A stretch of 9,189 bases of DNA from an uncultured Lachnospiraceae bacterium (GCA_902782655.1 CACZNY010000243.1:1-9189); one strand, 5' to 3'; positions 1-7,789 are shown, counted from the first letter of the stretch. Program-made: numbers and translations. Notes: a model not told the origin generated them from the sequence alone.

Positions 1-1
1 C

Positions 2-3000
2 ACGGATCTAAACTTTGTAGACAGAGAGAAGGAAGTCGAGAAATTCTGGAAGGATGAGGACATCTTCAGAAAGTCCATGGAAATCCGTAAGGACGGTCCC
101 ACCTATACATTTTATGACGGCCCCCCGACTGCGAACGGCAAGCCTCATATAGGTCATGTCCTGACCAGGGTCATAAAGGATATGATCCCCAGATACCGGA
201 CTATGAAGGGATATTTCGTACCCAGGAAGGCGGGCTGGGACACCCACGGGCTTCCCGTGGAGCTTGAGGTTGAAAAAAAGCTCGGCCTCGACGGCAAGGA
301 TCAGATAGAAGAATATGGCCTTGAGCCCTTTATAAAGGAGTGCAAGGAGTCAGTCTGGCAGTATAAGGGAATGTGGGAGAAGTTTTCCGGACAGGTAGGC
401 TTTTGGGCCGACATGGATGATCCCTACGTAACCTATCACGATGATTTCATAGAGTCAGAGTGGTGGGCTTTAAAACAGATATATGACAAGGGACTTCTTT
501 ACAAAGGCTTCAAGATCGTGCCCTACTGTCCGAGATGCGGGACGCCTCTTTCGTCACATGAGGTGGCGCAGGGGTATAAGGCTGTAAAGGAACGCTCTGC
601 CATAGCGAGATTTAAGGTTAAAGGCGGAGAGGAAAACAAATACATACTTGCCTGGACCACCACACCGTGGACGCTGCCCTCGAACGTGGCTCTCTGTGTG
701 AATCCCGATGAGGAATATGCAGAGGTGAAAACGGCCGACGGCTATATCTACATAATGGCGAAGGCGCTTCTGGAGAAGGTTCTGGGCGGAGACGAGGCAC
801 CCACATCACCCTATGAGATAAGAAAGACCTGCAAGGGTACAGAGCTTTGCGGCACGGAATACATACCGCTTTTTGAGTGCTCCGGAAAGGAAGCGGAAAG
901 GCAGCATAAAAAAGCGCACTATGTCGTGGCTGACAGCTATGTGACTATGGAAGATGGTACCGGAGTGGTGCACATCGCTCCTGCCTTCGGTGAGGACGAC
1001 GCAAGGGTCGGCAGGGAAAATGACCTTCCGCTTGTACAGTTTGTGGACGAGAAAGGTCTCATGACAGAGGAAACTCCGGTAGCGGGGCTTTTCGTAAAGG
1101 ACGCAGATCCTGAGATATTGAAGGATCTTGATAAGAGAGGGCTTTTATTCTCAGCCCCTAAGTTTGAGCATGACTATCCTTTCTGCTGGAGATGTGATAC
1201 TCCGCTCATCTATTACGCCCGTGAGTCATGGTTTATCAAGGTCACGGCAGTAAAGGACCAGATGATCGAAAACAATAAGAAGATCAACTGGATACCTGCT
1301 AATATCGGGAGCGGGAGATTCGGCGAGTGGCTGAACAATATACAGGACTGGGCGGTTTCGAGAAACAGATACTGGGGAACTCCATTAAATATCTGGGAAT
1401 GTCCGGACTGCGGAGAGAGGCTTTCCGTAGGATCCAGAGAAGAGCTCTTTAAGCTCACGGGTCTTGAAGAGGCAAAGACGGTCGAGCTTCACCGACCCTT
1501 TATTGATAAGTTTACCATTAAGTGCGAAAAATGCGGCAGCGGGATGAAGAGAGTGCCGGAGGTCATAGACTGCTGGTTTGACTCCGGAGCGATGCCCTTT
1601 GCCCAGCATCATTATCCCTTTGAGAATAAAGACCTGTTTGACAGTCAGTATCCTGCAGCCTTCATTTCCGAGGCTGTGGATCAGACAAGAGGATGGTTTT
1701 ATTCCCTGCATGCGGAATCCACTCTGCTTTTCGGAAAGCCGGCATATGAAAATGTCATCGTATTAGGACTTGTGCTCGATGAAAACGGAGAGAAGATGAG
1801 CAAGTCAAAGGGTAATGCGGTGGATCCCTTTGCGGCGCTGGATCAATTCGGGGCTGATGCCATAAGGTGGTATTTCTATATTAATTCGGCACCCTGGCTT
1901 CCAAACAGATTCCATGACAGGGCTGTGGTGGAGTGCCAGAGGAAATTCATGGGAACACTCTGGAATACCTATGCTTTCTTTGTGCTCTACGCAAATATAG
2001 ATGATTTCGACGCTTCAAAGTATAAGCTGGAGCCCGAGAAGCTTGCGGTAATGGATAAGTGGATACTTTCAAAGCTTAATTCCTGTGTGAAGAAGACAGA
2101 CGCCTGCCTTGATGAATATAAGATAACTGAGGCAGCAAAGTGCCTTCAGGAATTTGTGGACGATATGAGCAACTGGTATGTAAGAAGGTCGAGGGAGAGA
2201 TTCTGGGCTTCAGGCATGGAGCAGGATAAGATCAATGCCTATATGACCCTCTATACCTGCCTTGTGACCATATCAAAGGCAGCGGCGCCCATGATACCCT
2301 TCATGACAGAGGAGATATATCAGAATCTTGTGCTGTCGGTGGATAAGAGCCAGCCTGAATCCATACATCTGACTGACTATCCGGTATGCGATGAGAGCAT
2401 GGTGGATGAGAAGCTTGAGAAGGATATGGAGGAAGTGCTTGATATCGTGGTGCTTGGACGCGCGGCGAGGAATGCGGTCAATATCAAGAACCGTCAGCCC
2501 ATAGCAAAGATGTATGTGAAGGCGGAGCAGACTCTTTCCGGTTTCTATACTGAGATCGTGGCGGATGAGCTTAATGTCAAGGAGGTCGAATTCTCTGATG
2601 ATGTGAGGGGATATACGACCTATACCTTCAAGCCCCAGCTTCGTACGGTAGGACCCAGGTACGGCAAGCAGCTTGGAGGAATAAAGGAATATCTCGGCAG
2701 TATTGACGGCAATGAAGCCATGGACAGACTGAATGACGGAGAGAATCTGAAGTTTGAGGTGGACGGCACTGAAATAGTGCTTGGAAAGGATGACCTTCTT
2801 ATAGAGATGACGTCAAAGGAAGGCTTCGTGGAGCAGGGGGATAATAAGGTAACTGTAGTCCTCGATACGAATCTTACCCCGGAGCTTATCGAGGAGGGGT
2901 TTGTGAGGGAGCTTATCTCCAAGATACAGACCATGAGGAAGGAAGCCGGTTTTGAGGTCATGGACGTGATCACGGTATTTGAGAAGGATAATGATGTACT

Positions 3001-3142
3001 GGCCAGGTATATGTCCGATAATAAGGACTTTGTGCTTAAGGAGGTCATGGCGTCGGATATCGTTACAGGAGCTGTGGACGGATATAGCAAGGAGTGGGAT
3101 ATCAACGGAGAGCATGTGGTTCTCGGAGTGAAAAAGAATTAA
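2..3142 (+). CDS. ileS: Isoleucyl-tRNA synthetase, IleS2-like class (5' end cut by window edge)
   Basis: Charges tRNA-Ile with isoleucine in the cytoplasm (EC 6.1.1.5). The frame is open to the left edge, and residues before the ATG at 77 (NFVDREKEVEKFW) match the family, so that ATG is internal; 1046 codons are visible and probably only a few are missing. Class I signatures are HIGH at 146-157 and KMSKS at 1793-1807. The CP1 editing domain shows WTTTPWTLPSN from 653 and GTGVVHIAPAFGEDD around 956-1000. Four CxxC pairs are visible (CPRC, CWRC, CPDC, CEKC), and the tRNA-binding C-terminal part contains LIEEGFVRELISKIQTMRKE. Overall length, the GHVLTRVIKDMIPRY segment after HIGH and the C-terminus resemble the eukaryote-like IleS2 group rather than E. 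coli-type IleS1; this class call is from memory of the families. A T-box leader, common for this gene in Firmicutes, would lie outside the window. Confidence 0.97.
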   Translation, partial: TDLNFVDREKEVEKFWKDEDIFRKSMEIRKDGPTYTFYDGPPTANGKPHIGHVLTRVIKDMIPRYRTMKGYFVPRKAGWDTHGLPVELEVEKKLGLDGKDQIEEYGLEPFIKECKESVWQYKGMWEKFSGQVGFWADMDDPYVTYHDDFIESEWWALKQIYDKGLLYKGFKIVPYCPRCGTPLSSHEVAQGYKAVKERSAIARFKVKGGEENKYILAWTTTPWTLPSNVALCVNPDEEYAEVKTADGYIYIMAKALLEKVLGGDEAPTSPYEIRKTCKGTELCGTEYIPLFECSGKEAERQHKKAHYVVADSYVTMEDGTGVVHIAPAFGEDDARVGRENDLPLVQFVDEKGLMTEETPVAGLFVKDADPEILKDLDKRGLLFSAPKFEHDYPFCWRCDTPLIYYARESWFIKVTAVKDQMIENNKKINWIPANIGSGRFGEWLNNIQDWAVSRNRYWGTPLNIWECPDCGERLSVGSREELFKLTGLEEAKTVELHRPFIDKFTIKCEKCGSGMKRVPEVIDCWFDSGAMPFAQHHYPFENKDLFDSQYPAAFISEAVDQTRGWFYSLHAESTLLFGKPAYENVIVLGLVLDENGEKMSKSKGNAVDPFAALDQFGADAIRWYFYINSAPWLPNRFHDRAVVECQRKFMGTLWNTYAFFVLYANIDDFDASKYKLEPEKLAVMDKWILSKLNSCVKKTDACLDEYKITEAAKCLQEFVDDMSNWYVRRSRERFWASGMEQDKINAYMTLYTCLVTISKAAAPMIPFMTEEIYQNLVLSVDKSQPESIHLTDYPVCDESMVDEKLEKDMEEVLDIVVLGRAARNAVNIKNRQPIAKMYVKAEQTLSGFYTEIVADELNVKEVEFSDDVRGYTTYTFKPQLRTVGPRYGKQLGGIKEYLGSIDGNEAMDRLNDGENLKFEVDGTEIVLGKDDLLIEMTSKEGFVEQGDNKVTVVLDTNLTPELIEEGFVRELISKIQTMRKEAGFEVMDVITVFEKDNDVLARYMSDNKDFVLKEVMASDIVTGAVDGYSKEWDINGEHVVLGVKKN

Positions 3143-3150
3143 TGCAGCCC

Positions 3151-3200
3151 GGCTTGAACGGATGAACCTGTGGTTACCCGCTCAAGCCTGCGGTGCAGGC
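3151..3200 (+). other. Two adjacent hairpins in the ileS-glgP gap
   Basis: The 116-bp gap 3143-3258 holds two inverted repeats. The first spans 3151-3188: GGCTTGA (3151-3157) pairs with TCAAGCC (3182-3188), then an A/C mismatch, then CGG (3159-3161) with CCG (3178-3180), and an inner AACC/GGTT stem (3165-3168 with 3172-3175). The second is perfect: GCCTGC (3186-3191), loop GGT, GCAGGC (3195-3200). They share 3186-3188, so both cannot form completely. Neither is followed by a T run, so a standard intrinsic terminator is not supported. They could attenuate transcription, stabilise the downstream mRNA or be a dispersed repeat. The rest of the gap shows only the glgP ribosome binding site. Confidence 0.45.
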
Positions 3201-3243
3201 AGGGATTTACGGTTTTGAAGAACAAAAGTCATTATTATACTTT

Positions 3244-3252
3244 AGAAGGAGA
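3244..3252 (+). promoter_or_regulatory. Ribosome binding site deciding the glgP start
   Basis: AGAAGGAGA contains AGGAG (3247-3251) followed by 7 nt and the ATG at 3259. The frame is open further upstream to a GTG at 3193, but those 22 codons run through the hairpin region, encode no recognisable part of the family and have no comparable site, so 3259 is chosen. Confidence 0.85.
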
Positions 3253-3258
3253 GTGCGT

Positions 3259-5730
3259 ATGTTAACTTTGAACAGCAATTTCGACAAGGAAGCCTTCAAG
3301 AAGGAAGTCAGGGAGCAGGTCAAGGTGCTCTACAGGAGGACTTTGCAGGAGGCTTCACCACAGCAGGTGTATCAGGCTGTGTGCTATGCAGTGAAGGATA
3401 CCATCATAGACAACTGGATGAAAACCCAGAAGGCTATGGATGCCCAGGATCCCAAGACCGTTTATTACATGTCGATGGAATTCCTGATGGGGCGCGCTCT
3501 GGGAAACAATCTTATCAATCTCTGCGAATATAAGGAAGTTAAGAAAGCTCTGAAGGAGCTGGATGTGGATCTGAATGCAGTAGAGGATCAGGAGCCTGAT
3601 GCCGCATTGGGCAACGGAGGCCTGGGAAGACTGGCTGCCTGCTTCCTTGATTCTCTGGCGACTCTCGGATATCCGGCATATGGCTGCGGGATAAGATACA
3701 GATACGGTATGTTCAAGCAGAGGATCAGGGACGGATATCAGATGGAGGTTCCCGATGACTGGCTGAGAGACGGCAATCCCTTCGAGCTCAGGCGTCATGA
3801 ATATAAGAAGGAAGTGAAATTCGGTGGATATGTCAGGGTGGAGACGGACTCTGACGGACGCAATAAGTTCATACAGGAGGGATATCAGTCGGTAAACGCT
3901 ATCCCTTACGATATGCCTGTGGTCGGATACGGGAACGGCATCGTAAATACGCTGCGTATCTGGGATGCAGAGCCGGTAGAGTGCTTTGAGCTGGATTCCT
4001 TTGATAAGGGTGATTATCATAAGGCCGTGGAGCAGGATAATCTCGCGAGGAATATCGTTGAGGTGCTTTATCCGAATGACAATCATTATGCGGGAAAGGA
4101 GCTCAGACTCAAGCAGCAGTATTTCTTCATATCAGCGTCGGTACAGGAAGCGGTCGCCAAGTATATGAGGAAGCACGACGATATAAAGAAATTTGCAGAC
4201 AAGAATGTATTCCAGCTTAATGATACCCATCCTACGGTGGCTGTACCTGAGCTTATGAGGATACTGATGGATGAGCAGGGACTTACCTGGGATGAGGCAT
4301 GGAACGTGACCACGAGGACCTGCGCATATACGAACCATACGATAATGAGCGAGGCACTGGAGAAATGGCCTTTGGAGCTCTTCTCAAGGCTTCTGCCGAG
4401 GATTTATCAGATAATTGAGGAGATAAACCGCCGTTTCTGCCTGCATATATCTGAGAAATATCCGGGAGACCAGGAAAAGATCCGGAAGATGGCGATAATC
4501 TATGACGGTCAGGTGCGCATGGCAAATCTTGCTATCTGCGCGGGCTTTTCCGTGAACGGTGTCGCAAGGCTTCATACCGAGATCCTCAAGAAGCAGGAGC
4601 TTAAGGATTTCTATGAAATGTTCCCTGAGAAATTCAATAATAAGACAAACGGCATTACCCAGAGACGGTTCCTTCTTCACGGTAATCCTCTGCTGGCTGA
4701 GTGGGTGACGGATCACATAGGCCCTGACTGGATCACTGATCTTTCTACCATAAAGGGGCTTGAGGTCTATGCTGATGACAAAAAGGCTCAGAAGGAATTC
4801 ATGAATATCAAGTACAAGAATAAGGAGAGACTTGCAAAATACATACTCGAGCATAACGGTGTCGAGATAAACCCAAGATCCATTTTCGATGTACAGGTAA
4901 AGAGACTGCATGAATATAAGAGACAGCTTCTGAACATCCTGCATGTGATGTATCTTTACAATAAGATAAAGGCAAATCCTTCCATGGAGTTCACTCCCAG
5001 GACCTTTATTTTCGGTGCGAAGGCGGCAGCGGGATATAAGATAGCCAAGCTTACGATCAAGCTGATCAACAGCGTGGCTGAGGTGATAAATAAGGATGCA
5101 TCGATCAATGGCAAGCTCAAGGTCGTATTTATTGAAGACTACAGAGTATCCAATGCTGAGATAATATTTGCAGCTGCAGATGTTTCAGAGCAGATATCGA
5201 CAGCCTCCAAGGAAGCATCCGGCACAGGAAACATGAAGTTCATGCTCAACGGTGCGCTGACCATAGGCACAATGGACGGAGCGAATGTGGAGATGGCAGA
5301 GGAGGTCGGAGAAGATAATATGTTCATCTTCGGCATGTCCTCTGATGAGGTCATAGCTTACGAGAATAACGGGGGTTACGATCCCATGTCCATTTTCAAC
5401 AGTGACCAGGAAGTGAGAGATGTCCTTATGCAGCTTATCAATGGCACATATGCCAAGGACGATCCTGAGAGATTCAGGGATATATATAATTCCCTTCTCA
5501 ATACCCAGTCAACGAATAAGGCTGATACTTACTTTATCCTTAAGGACTTCAGAAGCTATGCTGAGGCACAGGAGAAGGTAGAGGAATGCTACAAGAACGA
5601 GAAAGAGTGGGCGAAGAAGGCTATACTCAATGTCTCGGCTACAGGAAAATTCTCATCGGATCGTACCATACACGAGTATGTGGATGAGCTTTGGCATCTT
5701 GACAAGATAAACCTGAAAAAGAGGAGATAA
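3259..5730 (+). CDS. glgP: Glycogen/alpha-glucan phosphorylase
   Basis: GT35 family enzyme (EC 2.4.1.1). It phosphorolyses alpha-1,4-glucan chain ends to glucose-1-phosphate in the cytoplasm. The product is 823 aa, a normal length for bacterial GlgP. Visible family blocks in order are MSMEFLMGRALGNNL (about 72-86), AALGNGGLGRLAACFLDS (from about 115), NDTHPTVAVPELMR (from 321), TNHTIMSEALEKWP, KTNGITQRR, VKRLHEYKRQLLN (547-559), EDYRVSNAE (from 626) and EASGTGNMKFMLNGA, where Lys660 (codon 5236-5238) is the expected pyridoxal-phosphate lysine. No truncation or missing catalytic block is seen. The stop at 5728-5730 is followed at once by the next reading frame, so glgP and the GH25 gene are probably co-transcribed. 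Its product, glucose-1-phosphate, is the substrate of RfbF encoded 1.2 kb downstream; whether this is meaningful is inference. I found no convincing promoter between ileS and glgP. Confidence 0.97.
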   Translation: MLTLNSNFDKEAFKKEVREQVKVLYRRTLQEASPQQVYQAVCYAVKDTIIDNWMKTQKAMDAQDPKTVYYMSMEFLMGRALGNNLINLCEYKEVKKALKELDVDLNAVEDQEPDAALGNGGLGRLAACFLDSLATLGYPAYGCGIRYRYGMFKQRIRDGYQMEVPDDWLRDGNPFELRRHEYKKEVKFGGYVRVETDSDGRNKFIQEGYQSVNAIPYDMPVVGYGNGIVNTLRIWDAEPVECFELDSFDKGDYHKAVEQDNLARNIVEVLYPNDNHYAGKELRLKQQYFFISASVQEAVAKYMRKHDDIKKFADKNVFQLNDTHPTVAVPELMRILMDEQGLTWDEAWNVTTRTCAYTNHTIMSEALEKWPLELFSRLLPRIYQIIEEINRRFCLHISEKYPGDQEKIRKMAIIYDGQVRMANLAICAGFSVNGVARLHTEILKKQELKDFYEMFPEKFNNKTNGITQRRFLLHGNPLLAEWVTDHIGPDWITDLSTIKGLEVYADDKKAQKEFMNIKYKNKERLAKYILEHNGVEINPRSIFDVQVKRLHEYKRQLLNILHVMYLYNKIKANPSMEFTPRTFIFGAKAAAGYKIAKLTIKLINSVAEVINKDASINGKLKVVFIEDYRVSNAEIIFAAADVSEQISTASKEASGTGNMKFMLNGALTIGTMDGANVEMAEEVGEDNMFIFGMSSDEVIAYENNGGYDPMSIFNSDQEVRDVLMQLINGTYAKDDPERFRDIYNSLLNTQSTNKADTYFILKDFRSYAEAQEKVEECYKNEKEWAKKAILNVSATGKFSSDRTIHEYVDELWHLDKINLKKRR

Positions 5731-6876
5731 GTAAAAGCTATTAGTAAAAAAGCCAAAAGGATATACAGACTGATACAGGGGCTCGCCATAATCGACGCGC
5801 TCCTTTTGGTGCTGTGTGTGATACTTGCGGTGAAAGCGCTGGATCTGCAGAAGGAGAACTCCAGACTCTCACAGAATAACGAAAACCTTATGATAGCCCT
5901 GAACAAGGAGCAGGAAATATCCGAGGCAGAGGCTCTGGCATCAAAGAATGAAGAGACAGGGGAAGAGGATATTGCGTTTTCAGAACCGGTATCCGACAGC
6001 CTGTCTTCCGATATGGTCCCGCTGGATCAAAAGACCATGGGCACCATAAAGGAATATGCCGAACAGGGTAAGAGCTTCCTTACAACCCTTAAGGCTATTT
6101 TTTCGGATCAGTTCGTACTGGCAGACGAAGGAAGGTTTTATTTTAAGGAGATAGATCCGGCTCTAAGGCCTTATTCATACGACGACAGTAAGATACAGCT
6201 CACAGAGGAAGGCATCATAACCTATGATGACGAGGATATGGACATAAGCTATGGAATAGACGTATCCCAGTACAATGGTGAGATAGACTGGGAGCTGATG
6301 AAGGAGGCGGAGCAGATACCTGATTTTGTCTATATAAGAGCGGGGATCAGGGGATACACCTCCGGTAAGCTGGTGGCTGATACACAGGTCTCGGCCAACC
6401 TTGCAGGTGCAAGGGAGCTCGGAAGCGAGGTGGGCATCTACTTCGTGACACAGGCGGTAAATGAGGAAGAGGCAAGGGAAGAAGCCCGGTTTGTGATAGA
6501 GACTCTCTCGGATAATAAGGTAGATCTTCCCATAGCTCTTGACGTGGAAAAGGTAGAGAATTATGACACGGAGCCCAGGACAAAGAATCTTTCTGCCGAG
6601 GAATATTCCAGGAATGTACTGGCGTTTGCCGATGAGATGAAGCAGTACGGCTATGAAACAATAGTTTACGGCAACGGCAAGACCTTTATGCTGATGCTCG
6701 ATGCCAAAATGCTTGATGATGTGGATAAATGGTTTGCGGATTATGTGGCAACGGATGACTATATTCCTTACTTCCCATATGATTTTTCGATATGGCAGTT
6801 TTCCAGCACCGGACACGTGATGGGAATAACCGGGGATGTGGATTTCAATATAAGATTCGATCAACCGGGTGTATAA
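5731..6876 (+). CDS. Membrane-anchored GH25 lysozyme-like muramidase, start codon unresolved
   Basis: Predicted to cleave the glycan backbone of peptidoglycan outside the membrane. The order is: a basic N-terminus (KAISKKAKRIYR), one hydrophobic segment (LAIIDALLLVLCVILAV, 5782-5832), a coiled-coil-like stretch rich in Leu, Glu and Asn (about 5839-5920), an acidic linker, then a GH25 domain from about 6244. Domain signatures are GIDVSQYNGEIDW with Asp at 6259-6261, PIALDVEK with the catalytic-type Asp (6541-6543) and Glu (6547-6549), and IWQFSSTG followed by GDVDFN (6832-6849). All the usual acidic residues are present. The given start is simply the first codon after the glgP stop. No ATG, GTG or TTG occurs in this frame before a TTG at 5806, which lies inside the membrane segment and lacks a ribosome binding site. 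Weaker options are ATT at 5740 (AGGAG at 5722-5726) and CTG at 5770 (AAAAGGA just upstream). The product is not a phage-type endolysin, since it has an anchor and linker and no phage neighbours. Confidence 0.85.
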   Translation, partial: VKAISKKAKRIYRLIQGLAIIDALLLVLCVILAVKALDLQKENSRLSQNNENLMIALNKEQEISEAEALASKNEETGEEDIAFSEPVSDSLSSDMVPLDQKTMGTIKEYAEQGKSFLTTLKAIFSDQFVLADEGRFYFKEIDPALRPYSYDDSKIQLTEEGIITYDDEDMDISYGIDVSQYNGEIDWELMKEAEQIPDFVYIRAGIRGYTSGKLVADTQVSANLAGARELGSEVGIYFVTQAVNEEEAREEARFVIETLSDNKVDLPIALDVEKVENYDTEPRTKNLSAEEYSRNVLAFADEMKQYGYETIVYGNGKTFMLMLDAKMLDDVDKWFADYVATDDYIPYFPYDFSIWQFSSTGHVMGITGDVDFNIRFDQPGV

Positions 6877-6973
6877 TGAGATACGGAAAGCTTTCAAACA
6901 GCCACCCGATAATAAAGAACTGCTGGAATTGCCGGATTTACTCCGGCCGATGCTTGAGGATGGGGCAGATTAA
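6869..6973 (+). CDS. Possible small ORF or frame-displaced C-terminal tail of the GH25 protein
   Basis: In the +1 frame relative to the GH25 gene, a GTG at 6869 opens a 34-codon frame that overlaps the GH25 stop and ends with TAA at 6971-6973, directly abutting the rfbF ATG at 6974. The encoded peptide looks protein-like: YNEIRKAFKQPPDNK, then ELLELPDLLRPMLEDGAD. The frame is open back to a TAA at 6851-6853. Removing one G from the GGG at 6867-6869 would join it in frame to the GH25 C-terminus, so it may be the original tail of that protein. No ribosome binding site precedes the GTG. The competing frame from ATG 6876 (TAATG overlap) to TGA 6975-6977 (ATGA overlap with rfbF) is also open for 33 codons and encodes a Cys-rich tail. 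I recognise neither product. Confidence 0.3.
   Translation: MYNEIRKAFKQPPDNKELLELPDLLRPMLEDGAD
6872..6877 (+). promoter_or_regulatory. Candidate -10 box (TATAAT) before rfbF
   Basis: A perfect TATAAT overlaps the GH25 stop codon. Transcription would start near 6884 and leave a leader of about 90 nt before rfbF. No good -35 hexamer is seen at 16-18 bp spacing (the 17-bp position reads TATAAG), and there is no exact TGn extension. It could be an internal promoter separating the sugar-nucleotide genes from glgP, or chance within coding sequence. Confidence 0.3.
6931..6947 (+). other. Small perfect hairpin upstream of rfbF
   Basis: GCCGGA (6931-6936), loop TTTAC, TCCGGC (6942-6947), 26 nt before the rfbF ATG. 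There is no T tract after it, so it is not a terminator. It could influence rfbF translation, or merely reflect coding sequence if the tail frame is real. Confidence 0.3.
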
Positions 6974-7750
6974 ATGAAGGTTGTATTGCTTGCGGGCGGG
7001 AAGGGCACAAGGATATCCGAGGAGAGCCAGTACCGCCCGAAACCTATGATCGAGATAGGCGGAAAGCCGATATTATGGCATATTATGAAGGAGTACTCAT
7101 ATTACGGGTACAATGAGTTCATAATCTGCGCGGGGTATAAGCAGGAGTATATAAAGGAGTGGTTCGGAAATTATTTCACCGATAACTGCGACGTAACCTA
7201 TGACTTCAGACAGGGGAGCCTTGTAACTGAAGTGCATGAGGCTCACATAGAGCCCTGGATGGTGACCGTGGTGGATACCGGACTTAATACCATGACCGGA
7301 GGAAGGGTGAAACGCATACAAAAGTATATCGGAGATGAACCCTTCATGCTGACTTATGGTGATGGGGTATGCGATGTGGACATATCAAAGGTTGTCAGCT
7401 TTCATAAGAAGAGCAGGAAGATAGCGACGCTTACAGCGGTGCTAAGGGAAGAGGAAAAGGGTGTCCTTGATATTGATGAGAATAATTCGGTGCGGTCCTT
7501 CAGGGAAAAAAGAGCAGCAGATGTGACTCCGATAAATGCGGGATACATGGTACTGGAGCCGGAGGTATTTGATTTTATAGAGGGTGACCATACCATCTTT
7601 GAGCGTGATGTGCTTGAAAAGCTGGCTGATATGGGAGAGCTGATGAGCTATACCCACCGTGGCTTCTGGCAGTGCATGGACAGCGAGCGCGAGCGCATAA
7701 TGCTCGAAACAATAATAGCATCAGGAAAAGCACCGTGGATTAGTTGGTGA
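6974..7750 (+). CDS. rfbF: Glucose-1-phosphate cytidylyltransferase
   Basis: Forms CDP-glucose and pyrophosphate from glucose-1-phosphate and CTP in the cytoplasm (EC 2.7.7.33), the entry step to CDP-linked deoxy- and dideoxyhexoses. The 258-aa product has the usual family length. The nucleotidyltransferase loop LLAGGKGTRI (5-14) is followed by RPKPMIEIGGKPILWH (21-36), YGDGV with Asp130 (7361-7363), and the C-terminal GFWQCMDSERER with Asp236 (7679-7681). Asp130 and Asp236 fall where the metal-binding aspartates of the Salmonella enzyme are expected, as I recall them. The segment ending SGKAPWISW is typical of this cytidylyltransferase and separates it from RmlA and GalU. The ATG at 6974 is preceded by GAGGATGGGG, a modest ribosome binding site. 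The start abuts the upstream small frame, suggesting tight operon packing. The usual next gene, rfbG, is not adjacent; rfbH follows after 188 bp. Confidence 0.95.
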   Translation: MKVVLLAGGKGTRISEESQYRPKPMIEIGGKPILWHIMKEYSYYGYNEFIICAGYKQEYIKEWFGNYFTDNCDVTYDFRQGSLVTEVHEAHIEPWMVTVVDTGLNTMTGGRVKRIQKYIGDEPFMLTYGDGVCDVDISKVVSFHKKSRKIATLTAVLREEEKGVLDIDENNSVRSFREKRAADVTPINAGYMVLEPEVFDFIEGDHTIFERDVLEKLADMGELMSYTHRGFWQCMDSERERIMLETIIASGKAPWISW

Positions 7751-7762
7751 AACAGCCCTTTG

Positions 7763-7788
7763 CAAAACATGCCCTTTGGCATGTTTTG
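7763..7788 (+). terminator. Perfect 11-bp hairpin after rfbF, possible weak terminator
   Basis: CAAAACATGCC (7763-7773), loop CTTT, GGCATGTTTTG (7778-7788), 13 nt after the rfbF stop. The A4/T4 ends make it look like a bidirectional intrinsic terminator, but only four T residues follow the GC core, so termination would be weak at best. An 8-bp direct repeat GCCCTTTG occurs at 7755-7762 and again in the loop region at 7771-7778. It may instead be the first part of the palindromic element that follows. Confidence 0.4.
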
Positions 7789-7789
7789 A

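Noticed and set aside
3233..3241. TATTATACT as a -10 promoter box for glgP
   Set aside because: Transcription would begin inside the ribosome binding site, and the nearest -35-like TTGAAG is only 15 bp or less away.
3193..3258. Upstream GTG start for glgP adding 22 residues
   Set aside because: It lies in the hairpin region without a ribosome binding site, while ATG 3259 has AGGAG at ideal spacing and gives the normal family length.
3355..4086. Long open frame (243 codons) on the minus strand inside glgP
   Set aside because: It is fully covered by the well-supported glgP gene, and its translation shows no family features. The other minus-strand frames inside ileS, glgP, the GH25 gene, rfbF and rfbH were dismissed for the same reason.
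5699..5731. Perfect TTGACA at the end of glgP as a promoter for the GH25 gene
   Set aside because: No -10 at 16-18 bp; the closest, GATAAG at 5726-5731, is 21 bp away and matches 4 of 6.
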